Source: Burkholderiales bacterium (GTDB taxonomy: Bacteria > Pseudomonadota > Gammaproteobacteria > Burkholderiales > SG8-41). Taken from it: a DNA stretch of 64,000 nucleotides. The notes below the pieces were generated by a model that was not told the origin of the DNA, did not search any database, and saw nothing but the letters and a program-made list of their open reading frames with translations. Below, piece after piece: positions 32,632-41,502 of this stretch (position 1 is the stretch's first letter; every line of letters begins with the position of its first letter). The translations under genes and the position numbers were made by a program. The DNA is taken from contig JADZGE010000024.1 of the NCBI GenBank assembly GCA_020854035.1, forward strand, positions 1 through 64,000. Direction: 5' to 3'.

Positions 32632-33747
32632 ATGAAACGCCTGTTCATCGTCCTCGCCGCTGCCGTGCTGCTCGCAGCTTCCGGGTATTTCTGGAAGTAC
32701 CACGCGTCGCCGCGGTCCACCGCGAATGTCTCCGCGAGCGCCGGGGCACCCAAGGGAGCGCCCGGCGGCAAGGGGCCGGCGGGCGGCATGCCGGTCAAGG
32801 TCGGCAAGGTCGCGACCGCCACGATCCGCGAGGAGGTGAACGCGGTCGGAACGCTGCTCGCCTCCGAGTCCGTGATGATCCGCCCGGAGCGGGACGGACG
32901 CATCGCAGCGATCCACTTCGCCGAGGGCGCGCTCGTGCGCGCGGGCGAGAAGCTCGTGTCGCTCGATACCGCCGAGATCGAGGCGCAGCTCGCGGCGGCG
33001 GACTCGGAGCTCACGCTGAACCGCAGCCGGCTCGAACGGGCCGAAGAGCTCCGCGCGCGGAAGTTCATCAGCGCGCAGGCGCTCGACGACGCGCGCGAGG
33101 CGGTGAACCAGTCCACGGCGCGCCGCGCCGAGGTGAAGGCGCGGCTCGACAAGTCCGCGGTCATCGCGCCGTTCGAGGGCGTCGCCGGCCTGCGGCAGGT
33201 GAGTCCCGGCGCCTACGTCAAGGCCGGGCAGGACATCGCGCGGCTCGAGGGCATCGGCACGCTGAAGCTGGATTTCCGCGTGCCCGAGGTTTACGCGGGC
33301 CGGATCCGCGCCGGGCAGGAGCTTGCCGTGCGCCTCGACGCGTGGCCGGGCGAGAGCTTCCGGGGCGAGGTCTACGCGATCGAGCCGGCGGTGGACGAGG
33401 CGACGCGCACGATGCTCGTGCGCGCCCGCGTGCCCAACCCCGCCGCGCGCCTGAAGCCCGGGATGTTCTCGCGCGTCGTCCTCGCGCTCGCGACGCGCGA
33501 GGCCGCGCTCGTCGTGCCCGAGCAGGCGCTCGTTCCGAAGGGAGACGCGCGCTACGTGTACCGCCTCGCGGACGGCAGGGCCGTTCTGACGAAGATCGAG
33601 ACGGGCCTGCGCCGGCCGGGGGAAGTCGAGGTGCGCGGCGGCCTCGCCGCGGGCGACACGATCATCATCGACGGGCAGTTGCGGCTCCAGGACGGCGCGC
33701 CGGTCGCCGTATTGCCGGAGAAGCCGGCAGCCGCGGCGACCCGGTAA
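32632..33747 (+). CDS. RND efflux periplasmic adaptor (membrane fusion) subunit
   Basis: A 371-residue adaptor with an N-terminal membrane anchor (LFIVLAAAVLLAASGYFW). A Gly/Pro-rich linker follows to about residue 60. The lipoyl halves are VGTLLASESVMIRPERDGRI and VIAPFEGVAGLRQVSPGAYV on either side of a short alpha-hairpin (about 115-165), then a beta-barrel and membrane-proximal domain. It connects the RND pump to an outer-membrane channel. It precedes the pump gene by 16 bp. No outer-membrane factor follows, so it must borrow one, possibly that at 43933. Confidence 0.9.
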   Translation: MKRLFIVLAAAVLLAASGYFWKYHASPRSTANVSASAGAPKGAPGGKGPAGGMPVKVGKVATATIREEVNAVGTLLASESVMIRPERDGRIAAIHFAEGALVRAGEKLVSLDTAEIEAQLAAADSELTLNRSRLERAEELRARKFISAQALDDAREAVNQSTARRAEVKARLDKSAVIAPFEGVAGLRQVSPGAYVKAGQDIARLEGIGTLKLDFRVPEVYAGRIRAGQELAVRLDAWPGESFRGEVYAIEPAVDEATRTMLVRARVPNPAARLKPGMFSRVVLALATREAALVVPEQALVPKGDARYVYRLADGRAVLTKIETGLRRPGEVEVRGGLAAGDTIIIDGQLRLQDGAPVAVLPEKPAAAATR

Positions 33748-33763
33748 AGGAAGCCGGCGGTCC

Positions 33764-36700
33764 GTGTTTCTCCCCGAGTTATCCATCCGCCGCCCCGTGC
33801 TCGCCACGGTGATGAGCCTGCTCATCGTGCTGGTGGGGGTGATCTCGTTCCTGCGCCTGACGGTGCGCGAGTACCCGCGGATCGACACGCCCACGGTGTC
33901 GGTTCGCACGGTCTACAAGGGCGCGAGCCCGCAGGTCATCGAGTCGCAGGTCACGCAGCCGCTGGAGGACAGCATCTCCGGCATCGAGGGCGTGAAGAGC
34001 ATCAAGTCCGTGAGCCGCGAGGAAGTCTCGCAGATCACGGTCGAATTCGTGTCCGAGCGCCCGACCGATGACGCGGCGAACGACGTGCGCGACCGCGTCT
34101 CGCGCGTGCGCGCCAGGCTGCCGGACGAGGTGGACGAGCCGGTCATCTCCAAGGTCGAGGCGGACGCGCAAGCGATCCTGTGGCTGCGCCTGAACTCCGA
34201 CCGGCACGACGCGCTGGAGATATCCGACTACGCCGACCGCTACGTCGTCGACCGCCTGAAGACGCTGCCGGGGGTGGCGAGCGTCATCATCGGCGGCGAG
34301 CGCCGCTACGCCATGCGGCTGTGGCTCGACCGGGAGCGCCTCGCCGCCTACGGGTTGACGCCGCAGGACGTGGAGGAGGCGCTGCGCCGCCAGAACGTCG
34401 AGGTGCCCTCCGGGCGGATCGAGAGCAGCCAGCGCGAGTTCACGGTGCTCTCGGAGACCGACCTGCGCACGCCGGCCGAGTTCGACCGTCTCATCATCCG
34501 CGAAGCGCGCGGCTACCCCGTGCGCCTGCGCGATGTCGGGCGCGCCGAACTGGGAGCGGCGGACGAGAGGACCAACGTGCGCGTGAACGGCCAGCCGGCG
34601 GTGGGCATGGGCGTCGTCAAGCAGTCCACCGCGAACACGCTCTCGGTCGCGCGCGCCGTCAAGGCGGAGCTGCCGCGGCTGCAGGGGGCACTCCCCGCGG
34701 GCATGGACCTCGCGATCGCCTTCGATACGTCCGTCTTCATCGAGCGTTCGATCGACGCCGTCTACGAGGTGATGCTGGAGGCCTTGGTCCTCGTCGTGCT
34801 CGTCATCTACTTCTTCCTGCGCTCGCTGCGGGCGACCCTGATCCCGTTCGTCACGATCCCGGTCTCCCTGATCGGCGCCTGCTTTCTCGTCTGGATGATG
34901 GGCTTCAGCATCAACGTCCTGACGCTCCTCGGCATCGTCCTCGCGATCGGGCTCGTCGTGGACGACGCCATCGTCGTGCTGGAGAACATCCATCGCCACA
35001 TCGAAGCGGGGATGAAGCCCGTGGAGGCGGCGATCACGGGCAGCCGGGAGATCGCGTTCGCCGTCGTCGCCATGACCGTGACGCTCGCGTCGGTGTTCGC
35101 GCCGCTCGCCTTCTCGACCGGCAACACGGGGCGGCTGTTCATGGAGTTCGCCCTCACGGTGGCCGCCGCGGTGGTGGTCTCGGGCTTCGTCGCCCTGACG
35201 CTCACCCCGATGATGTGCTCGCGGCTCCTGCGACACGAGGCCTCGCACGGGCGCTTCTACAACGCGCTCGAGCGGGCGTTTTCCGGCATCACCGCCGGCT
35301 ACCGCGGGGCGCTCGGCGCCTGCCTGCGCAACCGGCTCGCCGTCGTCGGGGCGTTCGCGGCGTTCGCGGCGCTGGGGTCGTGGCTGTTCGTGCACCTGAA
35401 GTCCGAGCTCTCGCCGCTCGAGGACCGCGGTTTCTTCCTCGGCATCATGGTGGGGCCCGAGGGCGCGACGATGGAGTACACCGACTCCTATGCCCGGATC
35501 TGGGAAGAGATCTACGCCGACGTGCCGGAGATCGTGGCCTACTTCGTCGTGGTCGCGCCGGGGCTCGAACGGCCCAACCCGGTCAACTTCGCCATCTCCT
35601 TCGTGCGCCTCAAGGACTGGTCCGGGCGCAGCCGCAGCACGCAGGAGATCACTGCCTCTCTCGCGCCGCGCATGTTCGCGACGATGCCCGGCGTGCTCGC
35701 CTTCCCGGTCAATCCGCCCTCGCTCGGGCAGAGCTTTCGCAACCCGCCGGTGCAGTTCGTGGTGCAGGGCAATTCCTACGAGGACCTCGACCGCAGGGTA
35801 ACGGAGCTGATGGCGCGGGCGCGGGCGTTTCCGGGGCTCGCCAACGTCGACTCCGACCTCAAGCTCAACAAGCCGCAGCTCTCGGTGGCCATCGACCGCG
35901 AGAAGGCGGCCGCGCTCGGCGTGCCGGTGGAGACCATCGGCCGCACGCTGGAGACGCTGCTCGGCGGGCGCCAGGTGACCCGCTTCAAGCGCGAGGGCAA
36001 GCAGTACGACGTGATCGTCAAGCTCGAGGACAAGGACCGCCGTCAGCCCGCGGACCTCACCTCGATCTACGTGCGCGCGGCGAACGGCCAGGCCGTGCAG
36101 CTCGCGAACCTCGTCACCGTGAAGGAGACGGTCGCGCCGAAGGAACTCAATCACTTCAATCGCCTGCGCGCGGCGATCATCTCGGCCAACATCACGCCCG
36201 GCTACACGCTGTCGCAGGCGCTCGACTTCATGGACGAGGCGGCGCGCGAAGTGCTGACGGCGGAGTACCAGACCGGGCTCGACGGGCAGTCCCGCGAGTT
36301 CCGCGAGTCCGGGCAGCAGCTCTACTTCGTGTTCTTCCTCGCGCTCGCCTTCATCTACCTTGTCCTCGCCGCGCAGTTCGAGAGCTTCCGCGGGCCGCTC
36401 GTCATCATGCTCACGGTGCCGCTCGCGATCACCGGCGCGCTCGCGGTCATGGCGGCGGCCGGCGTGACGTTGAACGTCTACAGCCAGATCGGGCTCGTGA
36501 TGCTGATCGGCCTCATCACCAAGAACGGGATCCTCATCGTGGAATTCACCAACCAGTTGCGCGAGCGCGGAGCCGCGATGCGCGCGGCGCTGATCGAGGC
36601 GTCGGTCCTGCGCCTGCGCCCGATCGTCATGACCGCCGCGGCGACGGTGCTCGGCGCCGTGCCGCTCGCGGTGGCCGCCGGCGCGGGCTCGGAGTCGCGT

Positions 36701-36859
36701 TCCGCGATCGGCTGGGTGATCGTCGGCGGGATGTCGATCGGGACGCTTTTCACGTTGTTCGTGATTCCCGTCGCCTACACCTACATCGCCCGCGACCGCT
36801 CGCCGGACCTCTCCGCCCGATCGGCTCCCGCCGCGGCCGCGGCCGAGCGGCGCCCGTGA
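33764..36859 (+). CDS. RND (HAE1/MdtB-like) efflux pump, inner-membrane subunit
   Basis: A 1031-residue proton-driven exporter with 12 membrane segments and two large periplasmic loops. Visible marks: N-terminal SIRRPVLATVMSLLIVLVGV, TM4 region with the proton-relay Asp pair in GLVVDDAIVVLENI, and the symmetric C-terminal half with LIGLITKNGILIVEF. The start is GTG 33764 with AAGGA 12-13 nt upstream; an ATG alternative would remove the first membrane helix. Probably works with the adaptor 16 bp upstream against lipophilic or aromatic compounds. Substrate cannot be predicted. Confidence 0.93.
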   Translation: MFLPELSIRRPVLATVMSLLIVLVGVISFLRLTVREYPRIDTPTVSVRTVYKGASPQVIESQVTQPLEDSISGIEGVKSIKSVSREEVSQITVEFVSERPTDDAANDVRDRVSRVRARLPDEVDEPVISKVEADAQAILWLRLNSDRHDALEISDYADRYVVDRLKTLPGVASVIIGGERRYAMRLWLDRERLAAYGLTPQDVEEALRRQNVEVPSGRIESSQREFTVLSETDLRTPAEFDRLIIREARGYPVRLRDVGRAELGAADERTNVRVNGQPAVGMGVVKQSTANTLSVARAVKAELPRLQGALPAGMDLAIAFDTSVFIERSIDAVYEVMLEALVLVVLVIYFFLRSLRATLIPFVTIPVSLIGACFLVWMMGFSINVLTLLGIVLAIGLVVDDAIVVLENIHRHIEAGMKPVEAAITGSREIAFAVVAMTVTLASVFAPLAFSTGNTGRLFMEFALTVAAAVVVSGFVALTLTPMMCSRLLRHEASHGRFYNALERAFSGITAGYRGALGACLRNRLAVVGAFAAFAALGSWLFVHLKSELSPLEDRGFFLGIMVGPEGATMEYTDSYARIWEEIYADVPEIVAYFVVVAPGLERPNPVNFAISFVRLKDWSGRSRSTQEITASLAPRMFATMPGVLAFPVNPPSLGQSFRNPPVQFVVQGNSYEDLDRRVTELMARARAFPGLANVDSDLKLNKPQLSVAIDREKAAALGVPVETIGRTLETLLGGRQVTRFKREGKQYDVIVKLEDKDRRQPADLTSIYVRAANGQAVQLANLVTVKETVAPKELNHFNRLRAAIISANITPGYTLSQALDFMDEAAREVLTAEYQTGLDGQSREFRESGQQLYFVFFLALAFIYLVLAAQFESFRGPLVIMLTVPLAITGALAVMAAAGVTLNVYSQIGLVMLIGLITKNGILIVEFTNQLRERGAAMRAALIEASVLRLRPIVMTAAATVLGAVPLAVAAGAGSESRSAIGWVIVGGMSIGTLFTLFVIPVAYTYIARDRSPDLSARSAPAAAAAERRP

Positions 36860-36981
36860 ATGACCGTGGTTCCGGTGCCGGCGCCCGGAGTGGCGGCGAA
36901 TCGATGCCGTGCGGGAACCGGCGGTCCGCCGGCCGTGCCGGCGCGCAGCCGGACGTTTTGGACTGAGTCGATGGGCGGTAC

Positions 36982-37926
36982 ATGAACGAGATGACGGGGC
37001 TCGTGGGCCAATATGGTCTCGCGCTGGTGTTCGCCAACGTGCTGCTCGCGCAAGCCGGCGTTCCCCTCCCGGCGGTGCCGGTGCTCGTCATCGCGGGCGC
37101 GTTCGTGGCGGAAGGCAGGATCGGCCTTGCTTCGCTCATGCTGGTGTGCGTCGCCGCGTCGCTCTTCGGGGACACCCCGTGGTACTACGCCGGGCGCCGC
37201 TACGGCTACCGGGTGCTGCGCACGCTCTGCCGCGTGGCGATCGAGCCCGACACCTGCGTCAAGCAGACGGAAAACACCTTCGAGCGGTGGGGCACCCCCT
37301 CGTTGATGGTCGCCAAGTACATACCGGGATTCTCCACCATCGCGCCGCCCCTTGCCGGGGCGATGCGCCTGCCGCTGCCGCTTTTCCTCGCCTACAGCGC
37401 GGTTGCGGCGCTGCTGTGGGCGGGACTGCCGGTCGCGCTCGGGGCCCTGTTCCGGGCGGAGGTCGAAGCGGGGCTTGCGTGGTTCGAAACGATGGGCGCC
37501 GGCGCGCTGGCCGTGATCGCGGGCATCGTGGCGTTCTACGCCGGCGTGAAGGCACTGGAGCGCTACCTCCTCATCCGGTTCCTGCGCATGGTGCGAATCG
37601 GCGTGGAGGAGTTGCGCCAGGCGATGGAAGGCCCGGAGAAGCCGATCGTGCTCGACGCGCGCTCGCCCGCCGCGCGCCGCCTCGATCCGCGCCGCATCCG
37701 CGGGGCGGTCGACGTGGACATCGCGGCCCCGCGCAGCGCGCTCGTCGACGTGCCGCCCGACCGGGACGTGGTCGTCTACTGCAGTTGACCGAACGAAGCG
37801 AGCGCGGCGCGTGTCGCCCGCCAGTTGCTCGACTGGGGTTACCGCCGGGTGCGCCCGCTCGAGGGCGGTCTCGAGGCGTGGATTGAAGCCGGCGGCGCGA
37901 TCGAGTTGGGCGAGACCATGGAATGA
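36982..37926 (+). pseudogene. DedA-family membrane protein fused to rhodanese, interrupted by in-frame UGA
   Basis: Residues 1-200 are a DedA/SNARE-associated membrane protein (ANVLLAQAGVPLPAVPVL, GDTPWYYAGRRYGYRVL, KYIPGFSTIAPPLAGAMRLP) with several membrane helices. A rhodanese domain follows from about 225 (IVLDARSP, RIRGAVDVDI). The presumed catalytic Cys is residue 267 in VVYCS, and the next-but-one codon, 269 (37786-37788), is TGA. The same frame then continues 45 codons with good rhodanese sequence (PNEASAARVARQLLDWGYRRVRPLEGGLEAW) to a TGA at 37924. In related fusions I recall Cys at the stop position (CSCPNE). It is a recent nonsense mutation, a sequencing error, or conceivably a selenocysteine codon. 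Confidence 0.75.
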
Positions 37927-38004
37927 TGGATGCGCGTTCGAACCGGCTCGATCCGCCGCTTCACCCCGGGCGCCCCCGCTTGAGCGCGGGGCGCAGGCAC
38001 GCGC

Positions 38005-38895
38005 TCAGCCCGAGCGCGGCCTGCTCGCGACGAGGACGTCGCAGCTCACGTCGGCGAGCACGTGCCGGGTCACGCTGCCGAGGAGAAGGTCGCCGAGCGC
38101 GGATTGTCCCTGCTTGCCGATCGCGACGAGATCGGCGTCGTGGCGATCCGCCTGATCGAGCACGAGACGCACGGCGTCGCCGATTTCGACCACCGGTGTC
38201 ACGCGGCCCGCCGCCTCGCCGGAGCCCGCGACGAGCGCGCGCATGTCCTGTAGCGCTCGCTCGCGCGAGCGGCGCCGGTATTCGTACAACTCGTCGTCGG
38301 AGGCTCCCGCCAGCCCCATTCGTCCCTCGAACGGCACGTCGACGGCGTGACAGAGGACGATCGCGGCCCCGGGAGCGACGGCGAGCGCTGATTCGAGCGC
38401 AGCGGCCGAGGAGGCGGAGAAATCCACGGGCACGACGACCTGCCGGTACGCCCCGGGTGCGGCGCGCTTCACCACCAGCACGGGCCGCGGGATGCGCCCG
38501 AGCAGGCGCTCCGCCGTCGTCCCGAGGATGAGATCGCGCACCGGACGCTGGCCGCGGGCGCCCACGACCCGGAGATCGGCGGTCGCGGCTTCGGCCACGA
38601 TGCACGCGAGCACCGGGCCGACCTCGACCCGCGTGGCGGCGTGCACGCCATGGGAGAGAGCGATACTTCGCGCGAGGCGCTCGAGCGCCTCGCGCGAATC
38701 CGCGACGAACCGCGCCTCGGCCCGTTCGCGCCCGAGAAAGAGCTCGCGCAGCGACGCGAGCGACGTGCCGTTGATGACGTGGAGCAGCGACAGTGCCACC
38801 CGTTGCGCGGCCGCGATGCACGCGGCTCGCTCGACAGCGTGGCCGGCGTCCCCCGAAAAATCGGTCGCTGCCAGCAGCGACTTCAGGGTGGTCAT
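38005..38895 (-). CDS. Universal stress protein, tandem UspA domains
   Basis: A 296-residue cytoplasmic protein with two Usp folds. The first (about 1-145) starts TLKSLLAATDFSGDAGHAVE and ends with the ATP-binding loop VVGARGQRPVRDLILGTTAERLL. The second (about 150-296) starts VVVPVDFSASSAAALE and ends AIGKQGQSALGDLLLGSVTRHVL. Both carry the G-2x-G-9x-G-[ST] pattern, so both halves should bind ATP. ATG 38895 is used; the frame open to 39150 adds an Arg-rich region without family match. It lies convergent to the DedA gene and divergent from the MFS gene. Confidence 0.9.
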   Translation of the reverse strand: MTTLKSLLAATDFSGDAGHAVERAACIAAAQRVALSLLHVINGTSLASLRELFLGRERAEARFVADSREALERLARSIALSHGVHAATRVEVGPVLACIVAEAATADLRVVGARGQRPVRDLILGTTAERLLGRIPRPVLVVKRAAPGAYRQVVVPVDFSASSAAALESALAVAPGAAIVLCHAVDVPFEGRMGLAGASDDELYEYRRRSRERALQDMRALVAGSGEAAGRVTPVVEIGDAVRLVLDQADRHDADLVAIGKQGQSALGDLLLGSVTRHVLADVSCDVLVASRPRSG

Positions 38896-39077
38896 CGGTA
38901 CTTGCCTCCCGTGGGGGATGTTCCCGGTCCGTGTCCAGACGGCGCCGGGCGTACGCCGCTGCACGAAACTCCCGATTTCGGCGAGCGGGGCGGCCGGCGG
39001 GCCCGCGGGCAGGGCGAGCCCGCGGGAGCAGGCCATTCGCTCCAGTAGAATCCTAACAGTCCTCGCGGCCGCGACGC

Positions 39078-40691
39078 ATGTCCGAACCAGCAACCCCGCC
39101 CGGCATGGCCTCCTCCTGGGCGCCGCTCCGGCGCCCGGCGTTCCGGTCACTGTGGATCGCGACGGTCGCTTCCAACGTCGGCACCTGGATGCACGAGGTC
39201 GGGGCCGGCTGGCTGATGGTCACGCTGGGGGCCGGCCCGGCGATGGTTGCGCTCGTGCAGGCGGCGGGCACGCTGCCGGTGTTCCTGCTCGCGTTGCCCG
39301 CGGGCGCGTTCGCCGATATCGTCGACCGCCGCCGGATCCTCATCGCCACGCAGGTCTGGATGCTCGCCTGCGCGGCATCGCTCGGGGCGCTCACACTCGC
39401 GGGCGCGATCGGTGGCTGGTCGCTGCTCGCCGCGACCTTCGCGCTGAACTGCGGCACCGCGATGATGATCCCGGCGTGGGCCGCGGTGGTGCAGGAACTC
39501 GTGCCGCGCGAGGAACTTCAGAGCGCCGTGGCGTTGAACAGCGTCGGTGTCAACGTCGCGCGCGCCGTGGGACCGGCCGTCGCCGGGGTGCTGGTGGGGG
39601 CGGCCGGTCCGGCGGCCGCGTTCTTCCTCAACGCGGTGTCGTTCCTGGGAGTGGTGATCGTGCTCACTCGCTGGCGCCGGGAACCGAGGCACGGCACGCT
39701 GCCGGCGGAGCGCTTCCTTGGCGCGATGCGGGCGGGATTGCGCTACGTGCGCGAGGCCCCGGCGCTGAAGTCCGTCATGGCGCGTGCCGCGGCGTTCTCC
39801 CTCTTCGCGGCCGCGACCTGGGCGCTCCTGCCGCTTGTCGCGCGCGCGGCGGGGGGCGGGGCGCGCACTTATGGTCTCCTCCTCGCCCTGATCGGCGCGG
39901 GCGCGGTCGGCGGGGCCTTTGTCCTGCCGCGACTGCGGGCGAAGTGCTCGCGCGACCGGCTGGTGCGCGCCGCTACCTGCGCGTTCGCCGCCGCGATGCT
40001 CGCCGTCGCCGTGGGGCATGCGCTCGCCGTGCTCGTGCCGGCGATGGTGGTGACCGGGCTCGCATGGATCACGGCGCTCTCGACGCTGCACGTCGCGGCA
40101 CAGACCGCGGTACCGGCCTGGGTGCGGGCGCGCGGGCTGTCGATCTATCTCGTGACATTCTCCGCGGGCTTCGCGGGAGGCTCGATCCTGTGGGGCGCGC
40201 TCGCGCAGCGCTGGGGCGTGACGGCTGCGCTCGCAATGGCCGCGGCCGGCGCGATGCTCACACTGGCGGCGACGCGGGGCTACTCGCTCGGCGGACAGGA
40301 AGGCGCCGACGAGACCGCGCCCGTCGGATGGCGTGAACCGGCGACGGCGGTCGAAGTCGAGCCCGACCGCGGCCCCGTGCTGGTCACCGTCGAGTACCGC
40401 ATCGCCCCCGCGGACGGCCCGGCGTTCACCGCCGCCATGGGCGAGGTGCGGCGCGTGCGGCTTCGCGACGGCGCGACTTCGTGGGGCCTCTTCGAGGATG
40501 CCGCGCGCCCCGGACGTTACCTCGAGTCGTTCCTCGTGGAATCCTGGGTCGAGCACCTGCGCCAGCACCGGCGCGCAACGGTCGCCGACCGCGACGTGAG
40601 CGAGCGGGCGCGGCGCTTCCACGTCGGCCCCGTACCCCCGCACGTCACCCATCTCATCGCCGCGCACGCCGATGGCATCGATCCTCCCTGA
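39078..40691 (+). CDS. MFS transporter of the EntS/DUF894 type with C-terminal ABM-like domain
   Basis: A 537-residue protein. Residues 1-405 are a major-facilitator exporter with about 12 membrane segments; FRSLWIATVASNVGTWMHEV and the ADIVDRRRIL loop are typical of the enterobactin-exporter-like MFS_3 group. Residues ~430-535 form a soluble domain (VLVTVEYRIAPADGPAFTAAM, VRLRDGATSWGLFEDAARPGR) resembling dimeric alpha-beta-barrel/ABM proteins. This combination is common in the group, with unknown role for the tail. A TAGAAT at 39046-39051 may be its -10. Divergent from the stress protein. Confidence 0.87.
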   Translation: MSEPATPPGMASSWAPLRRPAFRSLWIATVASNVGTWMHEVGAGWLMVTLGAGPAMVALVQAAGTLPVFLLALPAGAFADIVDRRRILIATQVWMLACAASLGALTLAGAIGGWSLLAATFALNCGTAMMIPAWAAVVQELVPREELQSAVALNSVGVNVARAVGPAVAGVLVGAAGPAAAFFLNAVSFLGVVIVLTRWRREPRHGTLPAERFLGAMRAGLRYVREAPALKSVMARAAAFSLFAAATWALLPLVARAAGGGARTYGLLLALIGAGAVGGAFVLPRLRAKCSRDRLVRAATCAFAAAMLAVAVGHALAVLVPAMVVTGLAWITALSTLHVAAQTAVPAWVRARGLSIYLVTFSAGFAGGSILWGALAQRWGVTAALAMAAAGAMLTLAATRGYSLGGQEGADETAPVGWREPATAVEVEPDRGPVLVTVEYRIAPADGPAFTAAMGEVRRVRLRDGATSWGLFEDAARPGRYLESFLVESWVEHLRQHRRATVADRDVSERARRFHVGPVPPHVTHLIAAHADGIDPP

Positions 40692-40712
40692 ACGGGGGAC
40701 CGGAGCGGGTTT

Positions 40713-40721
40713 TGGTATAGT
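40713..40721 (+). promoter_or_regulatory. Extended -10 promoter upstream of the nitroreductase
   Basis: TGG-TATAGT fits the TGn-TATAAT extended -10 pattern, which can work without a -35 box. It gives a leader of roughly 75-80 nt to ATG 40806, ending in a GAGGAG ribosome site. Confidence 0.45.
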
Positions 40722-40805
40722 CACGCGCGACGCGGCGCGGCGGGAAAAGCCGCCATCGCGCGCGACGAGCGCCCGCCGTCCATCTTCGACCATGAGGAGC
40801 CTGCA

Positions 40806-41423
40806 ATGCCCGAACCGCTGGAGAAGAGAGCCCCGACGAGCCTTCCCATACACGACATCCTGTCGCGCCGGTGGAGCTCCCGCGCCTACAACGCCACCCG
40901 ACCCGTGCCGCGCGAGCAGCTCACGCTGCTCCTCGAAGCGGCGCGCTGGGCGCCCTCGTGCAACGGCGACGAGCCCTGGCGCTACCTCATCTGGGACAGG
41001 AGCCGCGACCCGGCGGGCTGGCAGAAGGCCTACGACTGCCTGTGGGAGACGAACCGCAAGTGGGTGCAGTACGTGCCGGTACTGCTTCTCTCGTGCGCCG
41101 GCAGCCATTTCGCGGCAACCGGCAAGCCCAACCGCTGGACGCAGCACGATACCGGCGCCGCGAGCTGCTCGCTCGCGCTGCAGGGAGCGGCGATCGGGAT
41201 CATGGTGCACCAGATGGGCGGGTTCGATGTCGAAAAGGCGCGCGCGGCGTTCGCCATTCCCGCCGACTACACGCCCATGGCCATGATCGCGATCGGCTAC
41301 CAGAGCTCGCCCGACATCCTCGACCCGGAAACGAAGGAGAAGGAATTGCGGCCGCGCTCGCGCCGGGCCCTCGCCGGAAGCTTCTTCGAGGGGGGCTGGG
41401 GGCAGGGGTACGCGGAAGGTTGA
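40806..41423 (+). CDS. Nitroreductase family FMN protein
   Basis: A 205-residue flavoprotein. The FMN phosphate/flavin loop is DILSRRWSSRAYNATRPVPREQ, followed by LLEAARWAPSCNGDEPWRYLIW, the classic nitroreductase opening. The C-terminal part has AIPADYTPMAMIAIGYQ, the usual IG-Y/W-P region. It reduces nitro, quinone or enone groups with NAD(P)H. ATG 40806 has GAGGAG 7-8 nt upstream. It ends at a hairpin shared with the convergent binding-protein gene. Partner flavin or pathway not visible. Confidence 0.9.
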   Translation: MPEPLEKRAPTSLPIHDILSRRWSSRAYNATRPVPREQLTLLLEAARWAPSCNGDEPWRYLIWDRSRDPAGWQKAYDCLWETNRKWVQYVPVLLLSCAGSHFAATGKPNRWTQHDTGAASCSLALQGAAIGIMVHQMGGFDVEKARAAFAIPADYTPMAMIAIGYQSSPDILDPETKEKELRPRSRRALAGSFFEGGWGQGYAEG

Positions 41424-41469
41424 AGGATGAGGGATGGAGGAGGAGAGCCGCCGGCGCGAGCCGGTGGTG

Positions 41470-41490
41470 CCGGGGGGCAGGCCCCGGTTT
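41470..41490 (+). terminator. Terminator hairpin after the nitroreductase gene
   Basis: CCGGGG-GGCAGG-CCCCGG followed by TTT forms a 6 bp GC stem about 47 bp past the nitroreductase stop. It is enclosed in a wider 9 bp inverted repeat, GAAGGATGA (41422-41430) and TCATCCTTC (41503-41511), that touches both convergent stop codons. Confidence 0.5.
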
Positions 41491-41502
41491 CACCTCCCGT
41501 CG

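Noticed and set aside
33779..36966. Long open frames on both strands across the RND pump (33779-36154 minus, 34180-36966 plus)
   Set aside because: The RND frame has all pump motifs; the others are compositional shadows.
38896..39150. N-terminal extension of the universal stress protein
   Set aside because: Overlaps the start of the divergent MFS gene and has no Usp similarity; ATG 38895 starts the domain.
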